The notes: generated by a model not told the origin, from the sequence alone. A stretch of DNA of 64,000 nucleotides from Cellulomonas sp. SG140 (GCF_025770785.1 NZ_JANZLA010000003.1:312549-376548); one strand, 5' to 3'. Numbered from the stretch's first letter, positions 1-12,514 are shown. Translations and numbers: made by a program.

Positions 1-156
1 GCGTCCGCGGTGCCGGCCCGGGAAGGGCAGCACGAGGGCCAGGACGAAGACCACGACCATCAGCCCGATGATCGCGGCATTGGTGACGGAGATCTGGATC
101 ACTCCAGCGCTGATATAGCGCCCGGCAGGATCGGCAAGCACGAACGCGCGACTCAT
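1..156 (-). CDS. N-terminal fragment of an unidentified membrane protein
   Basis: This is the first 52 codons of a minus-strand gene that runs off the left edge of the window. The ATG at 156-154 is preceded by a GAGGGG ribosome-binding site seven bases upstream. The peptide begins MSRAFVLADPAGRY and carries one clear hydrophobic segment at about residues 20-46, followed by a basic stretch (GRHRGR), so it looks like an N-out or reentrant membrane anchor with a positive cytoplasmic flank. I do not recognise a family from this fragment, and the rest of the gene is outside the window. The frame stays open to base 1, which supports it as a real coding start. Confidence 0.55.
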   Translation of the reverse strand, partial: MSRAFVLADPAGRYISAGVIQISVTNAAIIGLMVVVFVLALVLPFPGRHRGR

Positions 157-439
157 AGGTCACCCCTCGGGCCGACGGTCCACCGCCGGAACCAGCGATG
201 GCACCGCGTCTTTCCTGGTCAGGGTAGCCCTGAGGGACCTTGGACCCTAGGTCCAAGGTCCGCATCTTCGCGACTTTGACGCGTCCTTAACACCTGGGAA
301 CACCCTCAGAGCAATCGGTGAGAAAACTGTGCGCCGGACTTCCGAGGGGCCGAATTCCCACGCGATGTCGGCGTGGCTCCGGACGCGGGCTGCAGTCGCC
401 TGCGCCGGCCCGCGGGCGCCCGCCGCTACCCTGACGGCC
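157..439. promoter_or_regulatory. Divergent intergenic region with two adjacent perfect palindromes
   Basis: No gene lies between the minus-strand fragment and aroQ. The region holds a perfect 12-3-12 inverted repeat (GGACCTTGGACC at 235-246 with its complement at 250-261) and, one base to its left, a perfect 6-3-6 repeat (TCAGGG at 219-224 with its complement at 228-233). A TTGGAC -35-like hexamer sits inside the larger repeat on each strand. The dyad spacing resembles MerR-type operators, but no partner regulator is visible. Bases 270-330 are less GC-rich than the surroundings. The aroQ -10 (TACCCT, 427-432) closes the region. Confidence 0.5.
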
Positions 440-880
440 GTGACCACCGTCCTCGTGCTCAACGGCCCCAACCTCGGACGGCTCGGCGTCCGCGAGCCGG
501 AGGTGTACGGCTCGGCCACGCTCGCCGACCTCGTCGCCGCGGCGGCCGGCTGGGGCGCAGAACTGGGTCTCGACGTCGACGTGCGGCAGACCGACGACGA
601 GGCGGAGCTCGTCGGATGGCTGCACGCCGCAGTCGACGCGCGTGCGCACGTCGTGCTGAACCCCGCCGCGTTCACCCACTACTCCTACGCCCTGCGCGAC
701 GCGGCGGCCCAGGTGACCGAGGCGGGCCTCCTGCTGGTCGAGGTGCACCTGTCCAACCCGCTCGCCCGCGAGGCGTTCCGGCACCTGTCGGTGATCGGCC
801 CGATCGCCACCGGGACGGTCGCGGGCTTCGGCTTCGACTCGTACCGCCTCGCCCTCTCGGCGATCGCCGCCCGGCTGTAG
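440..880 (+). CDS. aroQ: Type II 3-dehydroquinate dehydratase
   Basis: The gene encodes the shikimate-pathway enzyme that dehydrates 3-dehydroquinate to 3-dehydroshikimate in the cytoplasm, acting as a dodecamer in this family. At 146 residues it has normal type II length. The N-terminal motif [17 protein letters not shown] (residues 8-24) carries the flexible-loop Arg18 and catalytic Tyr23; [15 protein letters not shown] and [19 protein letters not shown] are the conserved middle and substrate-anion motifs with their His residues. An upstream-extended frame starting at 329 exists, but the GTG at 440 aligns with the family start and lies seven bases after TACCCT (427-432), which fits a leaderless transcript. 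It stands alone here, separate from other aro genes. Confidence 0.96.
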   Translation: MTTVLVLNGPNLGRLGVREPEVYGSATLADLVAAAAGWGAELGLDVDVRQTDDEAELVGWLHAAVDARAHVVLNPAAFTHYSYALRDAAAQVTEAGLLLVEVHLSNPLAREAFRHLSVIGPIATGTVAGFGFDSYRLALSAIAARL

Positions 881-900
881 ACGACCCACAAGAGCTCAGG

Positions 901-933
901 CTTGTTGCACTGCCAACAAGGTGAGAACCTTGT
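901..933 (+). promoter_or_regulatory. Candidate autoregulatory operator and leaderless promoter of the SatD-type gene
   Basis: Two perfect inverted repeats overlap: CTTGTTG (901-907) pairs with CAACAAG (914-920), and ACAAGGT (916-922) pairs with ACCTTGT (927-933). They share an ACAAG core, giving three half-sites. A promoter TTGTTG (902-907), 17 bases, GAACCT (925-930), 6 bases, ATG (937) is superimposed, so the first repeat covers the -35 and the second covers the -10. The gene product carries a helix-turn-helix, so autorepression is the simplest reading. Confidence 0.6.
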
Positions 934-936
934 CCC

Positions 937-1587
937 ATGTTCGTGGTGACAGCCGACCAGCGGGGGAGCCGTCGCTCGACCGACCAGGTCCCCGCCCTGC
1001 TCTCCGGTCTGCCGGAGCTGAGCGGGATGCTCCTGCCCTTCGAGCGCACGGTCGGCGACGAGGTCCAGGCGGTCTTCGACGACCCGGGATCCGTGGTCGA
1101 GGTCGCCCTGCACCTGCTGCGCCTCGGCGGCTGGAGCGTCGGCATCGGGGCTGGTCCGGTGCTGGAGCCGCTGCCGGCGAGCACGCGGGAGGCGTCGGGA
1201 CCCGCCTTCATCGCCGCGCGTGAGGCGGTGGACGCCGCGAAGAACCGGGGCCGTGCGGTGCCGGTGGCGGTACGCGGCGCCGGACCGGTGGCCGCGCGGG
1301 ACGCCGAGGCCGTGCTGACGCTGATCGGCAGCGTGCTCGCACGCCGGTCACCCGCAGGCTGGGCCGCGGTGGACGCTGCCCGCGATGCGCTGGGACGCAC
1401 CCGTGCGGACGGCGCCGTCCAGCAGCGCGCCGCGGAGCGCCTCGGGATCAGCCAGCAGGCGGTCAGCCAGCGACTGCGCGCCGCGCAGTGGGCCGAGGAG
1501 CGCGCGGCCCGGCCGGCAGCGGCTCGGCTGCTCGCGGCCGCCGGCCTGCCCGAACCGGTGGACCGAGCCCTCGGCGCGGACGGTTGA
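937..1587 (+). CDS. SatD-family DNA-binding protein
   Basis: The 216-residue product resembles SatD proteins, which in streptococci belong to an acid-response locus; in actinobacteria they are uncharacterised putative regulators. The N-terminal part (about 1-125) has the family pattern PFERTVGDEVQAVFDD, then WSVGIGAGPVLEPLPASTREASGPAFIAAREA. The C-terminal part (about 140-190) carries a helix-turn-helix, QQRAAERLGISQQAVSQRLR. There is no Shine-Dalgarno sequence before the ATG, consistent with leaderless translation from the promoter described at 901-933. A small membrane-protein gene follows 94 bases downstream and is the likely functional partner. The regulatory role is inference from the helix-turn-helix and the adjacent palindromes. 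Confidence 0.75.
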   Translation: MFVVTADQRGSRRSTDQVPALLSGLPELSGMLLPFERTVGDEVQAVFDDPGSVVEVALHLLRLGGWSVGIGAGPVLEPLPASTREASGPAFIAAREAVDAAKNRGRAVPVAVRGAGPVAARDAEAVLTLIGSVLARRSPAGWAAVDAARDALGRTRADGAVQQRAAERLGISQQAVSQRLRAAQWAEERAARPAAARLLAAAGLPEPVDRALGADG

Positions 1588-1681
1588 CCGGGTCCGCGCG
1601 GGCCGCCAGGGTCGAGCACAGCTCCCACGCCCGGCGGAAGGCCACAGCCACAGGGCCACAGCCCCACAGCCAGGAGGTCCG

Positions 1682-2119
1682 ATGAACCCCGCGCTCGTCG
1701 CGCTCGTCGTCGTCCTCGCCCTCGCCGTGTCGACCGCCGGTGGCTGGGCCGTCACCCGTCTGGTGCTGCACCTGGCCAGCCGCTCGTCCGACGCGGGGGA
1801 GCCGCTCAGCGGCCCCGACGGCGCCGTCCTGCTGCGCGGCAAGCTCGTCGAGAGCGACGGTCCGGACGGTGCCCGAGCGCAGGCGGTGCTGCGCGGCGGC
1901 ACCTGGGTGGGACTGCTCGAGCGGCTCGCCACCACGGGGGCGCTGATCGTGGGGGAGCCGACCGCGGTCGCGGTGGTCGTGGCGGTCAAGGGCCTCGGCC
2001 GCTACCCGGAGCTGCGGGAGAACCCCGGCGCCTCGGAGCGGTTCGTCATCGGCACGTTCGCGTCGCTGCTGTGGGCCGCGTCGATCGGGCTGCTCGCACG
2101 GTGGCTGCTGGCGCGGTGA
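1682..2119 (+). CDS. Small two-helix membrane protein next to SatD
   Basis: The 145-residue product starts with a hydrophobic segment (residues 1-30), has a soluble stretch of about 60 residues, and ends with a hydrophobic region and a terminal helix (ASERFVIGTFASLLWAASIGLL). The ERFVIGT pattern near the C-terminus resembles the end of DUF3307/SatE-like membrane proteins that accompany SatD, but the length is short for that family and I do not assign it. The ATG has an AGGAGG-type ribosome-binding site (about 1672-1678). Position and orientation suggest co-function with the upstream SatD-type regulator. Confidence 0.7.
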   Translation: MNPALVALVVVLALAVSTAGGWAVTRLVLHLASRSSDAGEPLSGPDGAVLLRGKLVESDGPDGARAQAVLRGGTWVGLLERLATTGALIVGEPTAVAVVVAVKGLGRYPELRENPGASERFVIGTFASLLWAASIGLLARWLLAR

Positions 2120-2264
2120 ACGCCGCACGGTACGATGGTCGGCGGCCTGCGGCCCGGACCGCGGCGCATCCCACGTCCCCCCACGGGTCCTCCCGACGCG
2201 GTGAGGGACGCGACGTGCCTGCACCAGCCGCCCTCAGCACCCTCTCTCGACAGGAAGCGACACC

Positions 2265-2828
2265 GTGGCGACCACCAACGACCTGAAGAACGGCCTCGTG
2301 CTCCGCATCGACGGCCAGCTGTGGACCGTGGTGGAGTTCCAGCACGTCAAGCCGGGCAAGGGCGGCGCCTTCGTGCGCACCAAGCTGAAGAACGTGCTGT
2401 CCGGCAAGGTGGTCGACCGCACGTTCAACGCGGGCCTGAAGGTGGAGACGGCCAACGTCGACAAGCGCGACATGCAGTACCTGTACAAGGACGGCTCGGA
2501 CTACGTGTTCATGGACGCCTCCACGTACGACCAGCTGCACGTCCCCGAGGAGACCGTCGGCGACGCCGCGCACTTCCTGCTCGAGAACCAGAACGCCCTG
2601 GTCGCCACCAACGAGGGCATCCCGCTCTACGTCGAGCTGCCGCCGTCGGTCGTCCTCGAGATCACGTACACCGAGCCGGGCCTCCAGGGCGACCGCTCGT
2701 CGGCCGGCACCAAGCCCGCAACCCTCGAGACCGGCTACGAGATCCAGGTGCCGCTGTTCCTCGAGACGAACACCAAGGTGAAGGTGGACACCCGTGACGG
2801 GAGCTACCTCGGCCGCGTGAACGACTGA
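2265..2828 (+). CDS. efp: Translation elongation factor P
   Basis: EF-P binds between the ribosomal P and E sites and relieves stalling at polyproline stretches. The 187-residue product has the three beta-barrel domains of the family and ends with the conserved [30 protein letters not shown]. The tip of the domain I loop is PGKGGAF with Lys32, the PGKG form common in actinobacteria, where no EpmA-type beta-lysylation is expected. The GTG start has a GGAAG site about 8 bases upstream. A TACGAT hexamer at 2131-2136 is the best -10 candidate and would give a leader of about 120 nt. nusB follows with one base between. Confidence 0.97.
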   Translation: MATTNDLKNGLVLRIDGQLWTVVEFQHVKPGKGGAFVRTKLKNVLSGKVVDRTFNAGLKVETANVDKRDMQYLYKDGSDYVFMDASTYDQLHVPEETVGDAAHFLLENQNALVATNEGIPLYVELPPSVVLEITYTEPGLQGDRSSAGTKPATLETGYEIQVPLFLETNTKVKVDTRDGSYLGRVND

Positions 2829-2829
2829 G

Positions 2830-3246
2830 GTGGCAGCCCGCACCAAGGCTCGCAAGCGCGCGCTCGACGTCCTCTTCGAGGCCGAGCAGCGCGGCATCCC
2901 GCCGCTGACGCTGCTCGCGGAGCGCCTCGCGCACCCGGGCGCGCAGTCGGCGGTGCCGGAGTACGCCGTGGAGATCGTCGAGGGCGTCGCGGCGCACCTG
3001 GAGCGGATCGACGAGGTGCTGGCCACGCACTCCCACGGCTGGACCGTCGACCGCATGCCGGCCGTGGACCGCCAGCTGCTGCGGATCGGTACCTGGGAGG
3101 TCCTCTACAACGACGACGTCCCGGACGCCGTCGCGGTGGACGAGGCCGTCAGCCTCGCCTCGGACCTGTCGACGGACGAGTCGCCCGCCTTCGTGAACGG
3201 CCTGCTCGGCCGCATCGTCGACCTCAAGCCGACGCTCCTCGCCTGA
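2830..3246 (+). CDS. nusB: Transcription antitermination factor NusB
   Basis: NusB binds boxA RNA together with NusE (S10) and promotes processive transcription of rRNA operons. The 138-residue product is all-helical and has the family signatures [15 protein letters not shown] at the N-terminus and [22 protein letters not shown] in the middle, followed by [13 protein letters not shown] and a C-terminal FVNGLLGRI. The GTG start lies one base after the efp stop, so the two genes form one transcript. The next gene, pyrR, is 127 bases away and has its own leader; an imperfect CTGAGG/CCTCAG hairpin follows the nusB stop. Confidence 0.97.
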   Translation: MAARTKARKRALDVLFEAEQRGIPPLTLLAERLAHPGAQSAVPEYAVEIVEGVAAHLERIDEVLATHSHGWTVDRMPAVDRQLLRIGTWEVLYNDDVPDAVAVDEAVSLASDLSTDESPAFVNGLLGRIVDLKPTLLA

Positions 3247-3308
3247 GGCGGCGGGACCCCGGCGTCTCGCCCCTCAGCGCGCCGACGGGCGCACCGACGA
3301 GGAGAGGT

Positions 3309-3372
3309 TAGGCTCCGCACCTGACAGACATCCTTTAAGGCCCGTCCAGAGAGGCGGGGAAGGGGGTCGCCA
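3309..3372 (+). promoter_or_regulatory. pyrR promoter element and PyrR RNA-binding hairpin over the ribosome-binding site
   Basis: TAGGCT at 3309-3314 fits an actinobacterial -10, placing the transcript start near 3321. Downstream lies GTCCAGAGAGGC (3344-3355), the core of the known PyrR-binding RNA consensus. It folds as CCCGTC (3341-3346), loop CAGAGA, GGCGGG (3353-3358). The right arm runs into the purine-rich GGGAAGGGGG (3357-3366) that serves pyrR as ribosome-binding site. There is no attenuator-type terminator with a U-tract, so PyrR-UMP binding most likely blocks translation, as reported for mycobacteria. Confidence 0.85.
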
Positions 3373-3373
3373 G

Positions 3374-4006
3374 ATGAGCTCTGGCATGCGTGCACCCGGT
3401 GCACAGACCGGCGGGTCCGAGGTGCTCGGCGCGGCCGAGATCACGCGGGCACTGACCCGCATCGCGCACGAGATCCTCGAGCGCAACCGGGGAGCCGACG
3501 ACCTGGTCGTCCTGGGCATCCCCACCCGCGGGCTCCCGCTCGCGCAGCGGCTCGTGGACCGTCTGGCCAAGGTCGAGCCCGGCGTCGACGCCGACGCCAT
3601 CGGCGGCAGCCTGGACGTGACGATGTACCGCGACGACCTGTCGCACCAGCCCACGCGCACCATCGGCGCGACGCACCTGCCGGCGGGCGGCATCGACGGC
3701 AAGGTCGTGGTGCTGGTGGACGACGTGCTGTACTCCGGCCGCACCATCCGGGCGGCCCTCGACGCGATCAGCGACCTCGGCCGGCCGCGCGCGGTCCAGC
3801 TGGCGGTGCTGGTCGACCGCGGGCACCGCGAGCTGCCGATCCGGGCCGACTACGTGGGCAAGAACCTGCCGACGGCGGCGGGGGAGCGCGTCCGGGTCGT
3901 GCTCGCCGAGACCGACGGCCGCGACGCCGTGCTGATCGAGGCACCGCCCGGTGGCGGAGGCCAGGCGGGGGTCGTGCGCGACGACACGACCGAGGTGACC
4001 CGATGA
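3374..4006 (+). CDS. pyrR: Bifunctional PyrR regulator / uracil phosphoribosyltransferase
   Basis: PyrR senses UMP and binds pyr mRNA to lower expression of de novo pyrimidine genes; many homologues also convert uracil and PRPP to UMP. The 210-residue product has a type I phosphoribosyltransferase fold. The PRPP loop is [13 protein letters not shown] (residues 112-124), preceded by [13 protein letters not shown] and MYRDDLS. It carries a short N-terminal extension and a glycine-rich C-terminal tail compared with the usual 180-190 residues. Its last four bases form an ATGA overlap with pyrB. It is the first gene of a tightly coupled operon and is preceded by its own target hairpin. Confidence 0.97.
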   Translation: MSSGMRAPGAQTGGSEVLGAAEITRALTRIAHEILERNRGADDLVVLGIPTRGLPLAQRLVDRLAKVEPGVDADAIGGSLDVTMYRDDLSHQPTRTIGATHLPAGGIDGKVVVLVDDVLYSGRTIRAALDAISDLGRPRAVQLAVLVDRGHRELPIRADYVGKNLPTAAGERVRVVLAETDGRDAVLIEAPPGGGGQAGVVRDDTTEVTR

Positions 4007-5034
4007 GGCACCTGCTCTCGGCCGCCGACCTGTCCCGGGACGAGGCGGTGCTGATCCTGGACACCGCGGCGCAGATGGCCGCGACCCAGTCCCGGCAGAT
4101 CAAGAAGCTGCCGACCCTGCGCGGTCGCACGGTGATCAACCTGTTCTTCGAGGACAGCACCCGCACCCGCATCTCGTTCGAGACCGCCGCGAAGCGGCTC
4201 TCGGCGGACGTGATCAACTTCTCGGCCAAGGGGTCGAGCGTGTCCAAGGGCGAGTCCCTGAAGGACACCGCCCTCACGCTGCAGGCGATGGGCGCCGACG
4301 CCGTCGTGATCCGGCACCAGGCCTCCGGGGCGCCGCACACGCTGGCGACCGCCGGCTGGACGGACTGCGCGGTGGTGAACGCGGGCGACGGCACGCACCA
4401 GCACCCGACGCAGGCGCTGCTGGACGCGTACACCGTGCGGCGGCACCTGGTCGGTGCGGGCGGGACGCAGGACGTGACCGGCCGGGACCTCGCGGGCCTG
4501 CACGTGGCGATCGTCGGCGACGTGCTGCACAGCCGGGTGGCCAGGTCGAACGTGCAGCTGCTGCACACGCTCGGCGCACGCGTGACGCTGGTCGCGCCGC
4601 CCACCCTGGTGCCGGTCGGCGTGCAGACGTGGCCGTGCGACGTCTCGTACCACCTGGACGAGGTGCTGGCGCAGGGTCCCGACGCGGTGATGATGCTGCG
4701 GGTGCAGCGGGAGCGCATGTCGAGCGCCGGCGGCGGGTTCTTCCCGAGCGCGCTCGAGTACACCCGCGGGTACGGTCTGGACGCGCGGCGTCTCGCCGGC
4801 CTGCCCGATCACGCGATCGTCATGCACCCCGGACCGATGAACCGCGGGCTCGAGATCTCGGCCGACGCGGCGGACAGCCCGCGGTCCGTGGTCGTCGAGC
4901 AGGTGGCCAACGGCGTCGCGGTGCGGATGGCGGTGCTGTACCTGCTGCTGTCGGGCACGGGCCCGGCGGCGAGCGCTGCCGACGAGGTCAACGAGGAGTC
5001 CGGTACGCCGGAGAAGGTGGGGACGGGCGCATGA
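4003..5034 (+). CDS. pyrB: Aspartate carbamoyltransferase catalytic chain
   Basis: The enzyme condenses carbamoyl phosphate with L-aspartate to give carbamoyl-aspartate, the second step of UMP synthesis. The 343-residue product carries the carbamoyl-phosphate motif STRTR (residues 52-56), the [16 protein letters not shown] loop, HPTQALLDA and HPGPMNRG. It has a C-terminal tail of about 25 residues rich in Glu, Ala and Gly beyond the family core. The start overlaps the pyrR stop (ATGA) and the end overlaps pyrC (ATGA). No pyrI regulatory chain is present, as expected for this phylum. Confidence 0.98.
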   Translation: MRHLLSAADLSRDEAVLILDTAAQMAATQSRQIKKLPTLRGRTVINLFFEDSTRTRISFETAAKRLSADVINFSAKGSSVSKGESLKDTALTLQAMGADAVVIRHQASGAPHTLATAGWTDCAVVNAGDGTHQHPTQALLDAYTVRRHLVGAGGTQDVTGRDLAGLHVAIVGDVLHSRVARSNVQLLHTLGARVTLVAPPTLVPVGVQTWPCDVSYHLDEVLAQGPDAVMMLRVQRERMSSAGGGFFPSALEYTRGYGLDARRLAGLPDHAIVMHPGPMNRGLEISADAADSPRSVVVEQVANGVAVRMAVLYLLLSGTGPAASAADEVNEESGTPEKVGTGA

Positions 5035-6338
5035 GCCGGCTGCTGCGAGGGGCGTCGCTGCTCGGCGCCGGGGCGACGGACGTGCTCGTCGACGAGGGCC
5101 GCATCGTCGCCCTCGGGACGGATGCCCGGGACGCCCGCGCCGAGGTGGTCGACGCAGACGGTCTGGTGCTGCTTCCCGGGCTGGTCGACCTGCACACCCA
5201 CCTGCGCGAGCCCGGCCGGGAGGACGCCGAGACGGTCGCCTCCGGGACGCGGGCCGCGGCACTCGGCGGGTTCACCGCGGTGCACGCGATGGCGAACACC
5301 TCACCGGTCGCCGACACCGCCGGCGTCGTCGAGCAGGTGTGGCGGCTCGGCCGGGACGCCGGCTGGGTGGACGTGCACCCCGTCGGCGCGGTCACCGTCG
5401 GCCTCGGTGGCGAGCGGCTGGCCGAGCTCGGGGCGATGGCATCCTCCGCCGCGCGCGTGCGGGTGTTCTCCGACGACGGGAAGTGCGTCCACGACCCGGT
5501 GCTGATGCGCCGGGCGCTGGAGTACGTCAAGGCGTTCGACGGTGTCATCGCGCAGCACGCCCAGGAGCCGCGGCTGACCGAGAACGCCCAGATGCACGAG
5601 GGCGTCGTGTCCGCCGAGCTCGGTCTGGCCGGCTGGCCCGCCGTGGCCGAGGAGGCGATCATCGCCCGCGACGTGCTGCTCGCCGAGCACGTCGGCTCGC
5701 GGCTGCACGTGTGCCACGTCTCGACGGCCGGGTCGGTGGAGATCATCCGCTGGGCCAAGGCGCGGAGGATCGCCGTGACGGCCGAGGTCACGCCGCACCA
5801 CCTCGCCCTGTCCGACGAGCTGGCCCGCGGCTACGACCCCGTGTTCAAGGTGAACCCGCCGCTGCGGACGGCCGAGGACCTCGAGGCCGTTCGAGCCGCG
5901 CTGGCCGACGGCACGATCGACATCGTCGCCACGGACCACGCGCCGCACACCCGCGAGGACAAGGACTGCGAGTGGGCCGCTGCCGCGTTCGGCATGACGG
6001 GCCTGGAGACGGCGCTCTCGGTGGTGCAGGCGACGATGGTCGACACCGGGCGCCTCGGCTGGTCCGACGTCGCGCGGGTGCTGTCGTCGACCCCCGCGCT
6101 GATCGGTCGGGTGGCCGACCAGGGGCGCCCGATCGCCGTCGGCGAACCAGCGAACCTCGTGCTCGTCGACCCGACGGCGCGGGTCCTGGTCGATCCGGCA
6201 GCGCAGGCGACCCAGGCGACCAACAGCCCGTTCCGTGGCCGGGAGCTGCCAGGCCGCGTGGTCGCGACGTTCCTGCGCGGGCGGCCGACCGTGCTCGACG
6301 GCCGACCCTGCGACGAGTCGGTGGAGGTGCACGCCTGA
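5031..6338 (+). CDS. pyrC: Dihydroorotase (class I)
   Basis: The enzyme cyclises carbamoyl-aspartate to dihydroorotate. The 435-residue amidohydrolase has the metal-binding motif [10 protein letters not shown] (His55 and His57), a middle region with the carboxylated-Lys neighbourhood, and [10 protein letters not shown] with the catalytic Asp. The longer frame upstream of 5031 is not coding, because it would run through pyrB; ATG 5031 makes an ATGA overlap with the pyrB stop. The stop overlaps the next start as TGATG. Catalytic histidines are present, so this is an active dihydroorotase rather than a PyrC-prime pseudoenzyme. Confidence 0.97.
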   Translation: MSRLLRGASLLGAGATDVLVDEGRIVALGTDARDARAEVVDADGLVLLPGLVDLHTHLREPGREDAETVASGTRAAALGGFTAVHAMANTSPVADTAGVVEQVWRLGRDAGWVDVHPVGAVTVGLGGERLAELGAMASSAARVRVFSDDGKCVHDPVLMRRALEYVKAFDGVIAQHAQEPRLTENAQMHEGVVSAELGLAGWPAVAEEAIIARDVLLAEHVGSRLHVCHVSTAGSVEIIRWAKARRIAVTAEVTPHHLALSDELARGYDPVFKVNPPLRTAEDLEAVRAALADGTIDIVATDHAPHTREDKDCEWAAAAFGMTGLETALSVVQATMVDTGRLGWSDVARVLSSTPALIGRVADQGRPIAVGEPANLVLVDPTARVLVDPAAQATQATNSPFRGRELPGRVVATFLRGRPTVLDGRPCDESVEVHA

Positions 6339-6865
6339 TGCCCACCTGGCTGTCCGTCACGATCCTGGTGGCGCTGCTGGCGCTGGCCTACTGGGCGATG
6401 CGCCAGGGCTGGCGACGTCGCGAGCGGCGGTCCGAGGCCACCGTGCCCGCGGTGCCGGGCGCCCCGGCCGACCTCGGCACCCCCCGCACCGAGCCGCTGG
6501 AGGCGGTCTACGTCTCCTCGACCACGGCGGGCGACTGGCTCGACCGCGTGAACGCACACGACCTCGGCGTGCGCAGCGCCGCCCAGGTGCAGGTGTTCGA
6601 CGCCGGCGTCCTGGTGCGCCGCACCGGCGCGGCGGACGTGTTCGTGCCGGCTGCGCAGGTGCGCGGCGTGGGCACCGCGTCCGGCATGGCCGGCAAGTTC
6701 ATGGGTCGCGACGGCCTCGTCGTGCTCACCTGGGCGCCCGACGCAGCGCCGGAGGCCGGGCCGCTGCTCGACACCGGGCTGCTGGTGCGCCACCGTGCCG
6801 ACCGGCCACGCCTCGTGGACGCCGTCCGCACCCTCGTCCCCACCACCGCCGGAGGTACCGCATGA
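6338..6865 (+). CDS. Membrane-anchored PH-like domain protein embedded in the pyr operon
   Basis: The 175-residue product has one N-terminal transmembrane helix (about residues 3-22), a basic flank ([10 protein letters not shown]), a linker of about 30 residues, and a C-terminal domain of about 110 residues rich in beta-strands ([50 protein letters not shown]). It resembles the PH-like domain proteins annotated at this position in actinobacterial pyr operons. It overlaps pyrC as TGATG and carA as ATGA, so its synthesis is tied to pathway enzymes. No enzymatic motif is visible and its role is unknown; membrane tethering of pathway enzymes is only a guess. Confidence 0.8.
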   Translation: MPTWLSVTILVALLALAYWAMRQGWRRRERRSEATVPAVPGAPADLGTPRTEPLEAVYVSSTTAGDWLDRVNAHDLGVRSAAQVQVFDAGVLVRRTGAADVFVPAAQVRGVGTASGMAGKFMGRDGLVVLTWAPDAAPEAGPLLDTGLLVRHRADRPRLVDAVRTLVPTTAGGTA

Positions 6866-8096
6866 CCACCGCCGTGCTCGTCCTGGAGGACGGCCGCACC
6901 TTCACCGGCCAGGCGTACGGCGCCACCGGCCGCACGCTGGGCGAGATCGTCTTCGCCACCGCGATGACGGGGTACCAGGAGACGCTGACCGACCCGTCGT
7001 ACCACCGGCAGATCGTCGTGATGACCGCACCGCACATCGGCAACACGGGCGTGAACGACGAGGATCCCGAGTCGACCCGCATCTGGGTGGCCGGGTACGT
7101 CGTCCGTGACCCCGCCCGCCGGTCGTCGAGCTGGCGCGCGCGGCGCACGCTCGACGAGGAGCTCGAGGCGCAGGGGATCGTCGGGATCAGCGGCATCGAC
7201 ACGCGCGCCCTGACCCGGCACCTGCGGGAGCGCGGCGTGATGCGCGCCGGCATCTTCTCCGGTGACGCCCTGCTCACCTCCGGCGTGCGCCGCCCGGACG
7301 ACGAGCTGCTCGACGAGGTCCTGGACGCGCCCCCCATGGCGGGCGCGGACCTGGCGGGGGAGGTGTCCACCAGCGAGCCGTACGTCGTGCCGGCCCTGGG
7401 CCCCGACGGCGAGCCGCTGGACGTCCCCCGCGCGCGCGTCGCGGCGGTCGACCTCGGCATCAAGGCGATGACCCCGCACCGGATGGCCGAGCGGGGGATC
7501 GAGGTGCACGTGCTGCCGAGCACCTCGACCATCGACGACGTGCTCGCGGTCCACCCCGACGGCGTCTTCTTCTCCAACGGGCCCGGCGACCCCGGTGCCG
7601 CCGTCCACGAGGTCGACCTGCTGCGGGAGGTGCTCGACCGGCGGATCCCGTTCTTCGGCATCTGCTACGGCAACCAGATCCTGGGCCGGGCGCTGGGCTT
7701 CGGCACCTACAAGCTCGGGTACGGCCACCGCGGCGTGAACCAGCCGGTGATGGACCGCGCCACCGGCAAGGTGGAGATCACGGCGCACAACCACGGCTTC
7801 GCGGTGGGCGCGCCGCTCGACGGCCCGACGCCGGCGCCGTACGAGGACGGCCGCTACGGCCAGGTGGTCGTCTCCCACGTCGACCTCAACGACGACGTGG
7901 TCGAGGGCCTCGCGGCGCTCGACCTGCCGGCCTTCAGCGTCCAGTACCACCCGGAGGCCGCCGCAGGCCCGCACGACGCCGCCTACCTGTTCGACCGGTT
8001 CGCCGCGCTGATGGCCGACCCCGGACTGGGAGGCGCGGGCGCTGCCCGCCCGGACGCCCAGCCCACCACCGCGACCGACGAGGAAGGTGCCGCCTG

Positions 8097-8097
<1 letters not shown>
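6862..8097 (+). CDS. carA: Carbamoyl-phosphate synthase small subunit (glutaminase)
   Basis: The small subunit hydrolyses glutamine and passes ammonia to CarB. The 411-residue product has the CPSase N-terminal domain ([38 protein letters not shown]) and a class I glutamine amidotransferase domain with nucleophile Cys268 in [14 protein letters not shown] and the His/Glu pair in SVQYHPEA. The start overlaps the PH-like gene (ATGA) and the end overlaps carB (TGATG), which suits stoichiometric production of the two subunits. A C-terminal tail of about 30 residues rich in Gly, Ala and Pro extends past the amidotransferase domain. Confidence 0.98.
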
Positions 8098-11467
<3,370 letters not shown>

Positions 11468-11471
<4 letters not shown>

Positions 11472-12328
11472 CGCCGACCTTCGGCAGCCGTCTCGCCGCT
11501 GCGCGGGGCGCCCTCGGCCCGCTCTGCGTCGGCATCGACCCGCACCCCTCGCTGCTCCAGCAGTGGGGTCTGGCGGACGACGTCGACGGGCTGCGGCGGT
11601 TCGCCCTGACCGTCGTCGAGGCGGTCGCCGGCGTCGTGCCGGCGATCAAGCCGCAGTCGGCGTTCTTCGAGCGGCACGGCTCCCGCGGTGTCGCCGTCCT
11701 CGAGGAGGTGGTGGCGGCGGGGCGGTCGGCCGGGACGCTGGTGGTCGTCGACGCGAAGCGCGGCGACATCGGCTCGACGATGGACGCCTACGCAGATGCC
11801 TACCTGCGCGACGGCGCGTCGCTGGCCGGCGACGCCCTGACGGTCTCGCCGTACCTCGGCTTCGGTTCGTTGCGCCCCGCCGTCGAGCTCGCCGCGGCGA
11901 CCGGCCGCGGCCTGTTCGTGCTGGCCCTCACGTCGAACCCCGAGGGCGCCTCGGTCCAGCACGCTCGCGCAGCGGACGGCCGGTCGGTCGCGGCCCAGGT
12001 CGCCCACGAGGCGGCACTGCTCAACGCGGCCGAGCTCGCGAGCACGGGCGGCACGCTGGGATCCGTCGGCCTCGTCGTCGGCGCGACGATCGGAGACGCG
12101 GCCGCGCGCCTGGGTCTCGACCTCGCGGCCGTGCGCGGTCCCTTGCTCGCACCCGGCGTCGGCGCCCAGGGCGCCGGACCGGCCGAGCTCACGGCAGTGT
12201 TCGGCGACGCACGATCGGCCGTGCTCGCGTCGTCGTCGCGGGGCGTGCTGTCGGCCGGTCCGACGGTCGACGGGCTCCGCGGCGCCGCGCAGCGCGCCCG
12301 TGACGAGGCCGCTGCCGCCCTCGGCTGA
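11468..12328 (+). CDS. pyrF: Orotidine 5'-phosphate decarboxylase (subfamily 2)
   Basis: The enzyme decarboxylates OMP to UMP, the last step of the pathway. At 286 residues it belongs to the longer subfamily found in mycobacteria rather than the 230-residue E. coli type. The active-site motif is [21 protein letters not shown] (Asp-Lys-Asp pattern), with [16 protein letters not shown] at the N-terminus and a phosphate-binding [10 protein letters not shown] near the C-terminus. It is the last gene of the pyr operon, coupled to carB by a GTGA overlap. pyrD and pyrE are not in the window. No strong terminator hairpin was found behind it. Confidence 0.97.
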
Positions 12329-12428
12329 GGCCGCCACGCGCCCGTCTCGGAGGAGCGCCGGCAGCTGCCCAGGACGGTCCGGGCACGGCATCGATGCAGG
12401 TGAAAGCCTGCACAAGGCCGCGTCACGT

Positions 12429-12457
12429 TTGCCGAGTGCCCAGGTGGTCGCTAGGTT
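12429..12457 (+). promoter_or_regulatory. Promoter of mihF
   Basis: TTGCCG (12429-12434) and TAGGTT (12452-12457) are separated by exactly 17 bases, one of the best sigma70-type promoters in the window. The start site would be near 12464, giving a leader of about 50 nt to the GTG at 12515, with an AGAAGG ribosome-binding site at 12501-12506. Confidence 0.65.
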
Positions 12458-12514
12458 CGATCTCGATCCTGCAGCCCACGAGGATCCCGGCCCACTGACG
12501 AGAAGGTGACGCGC

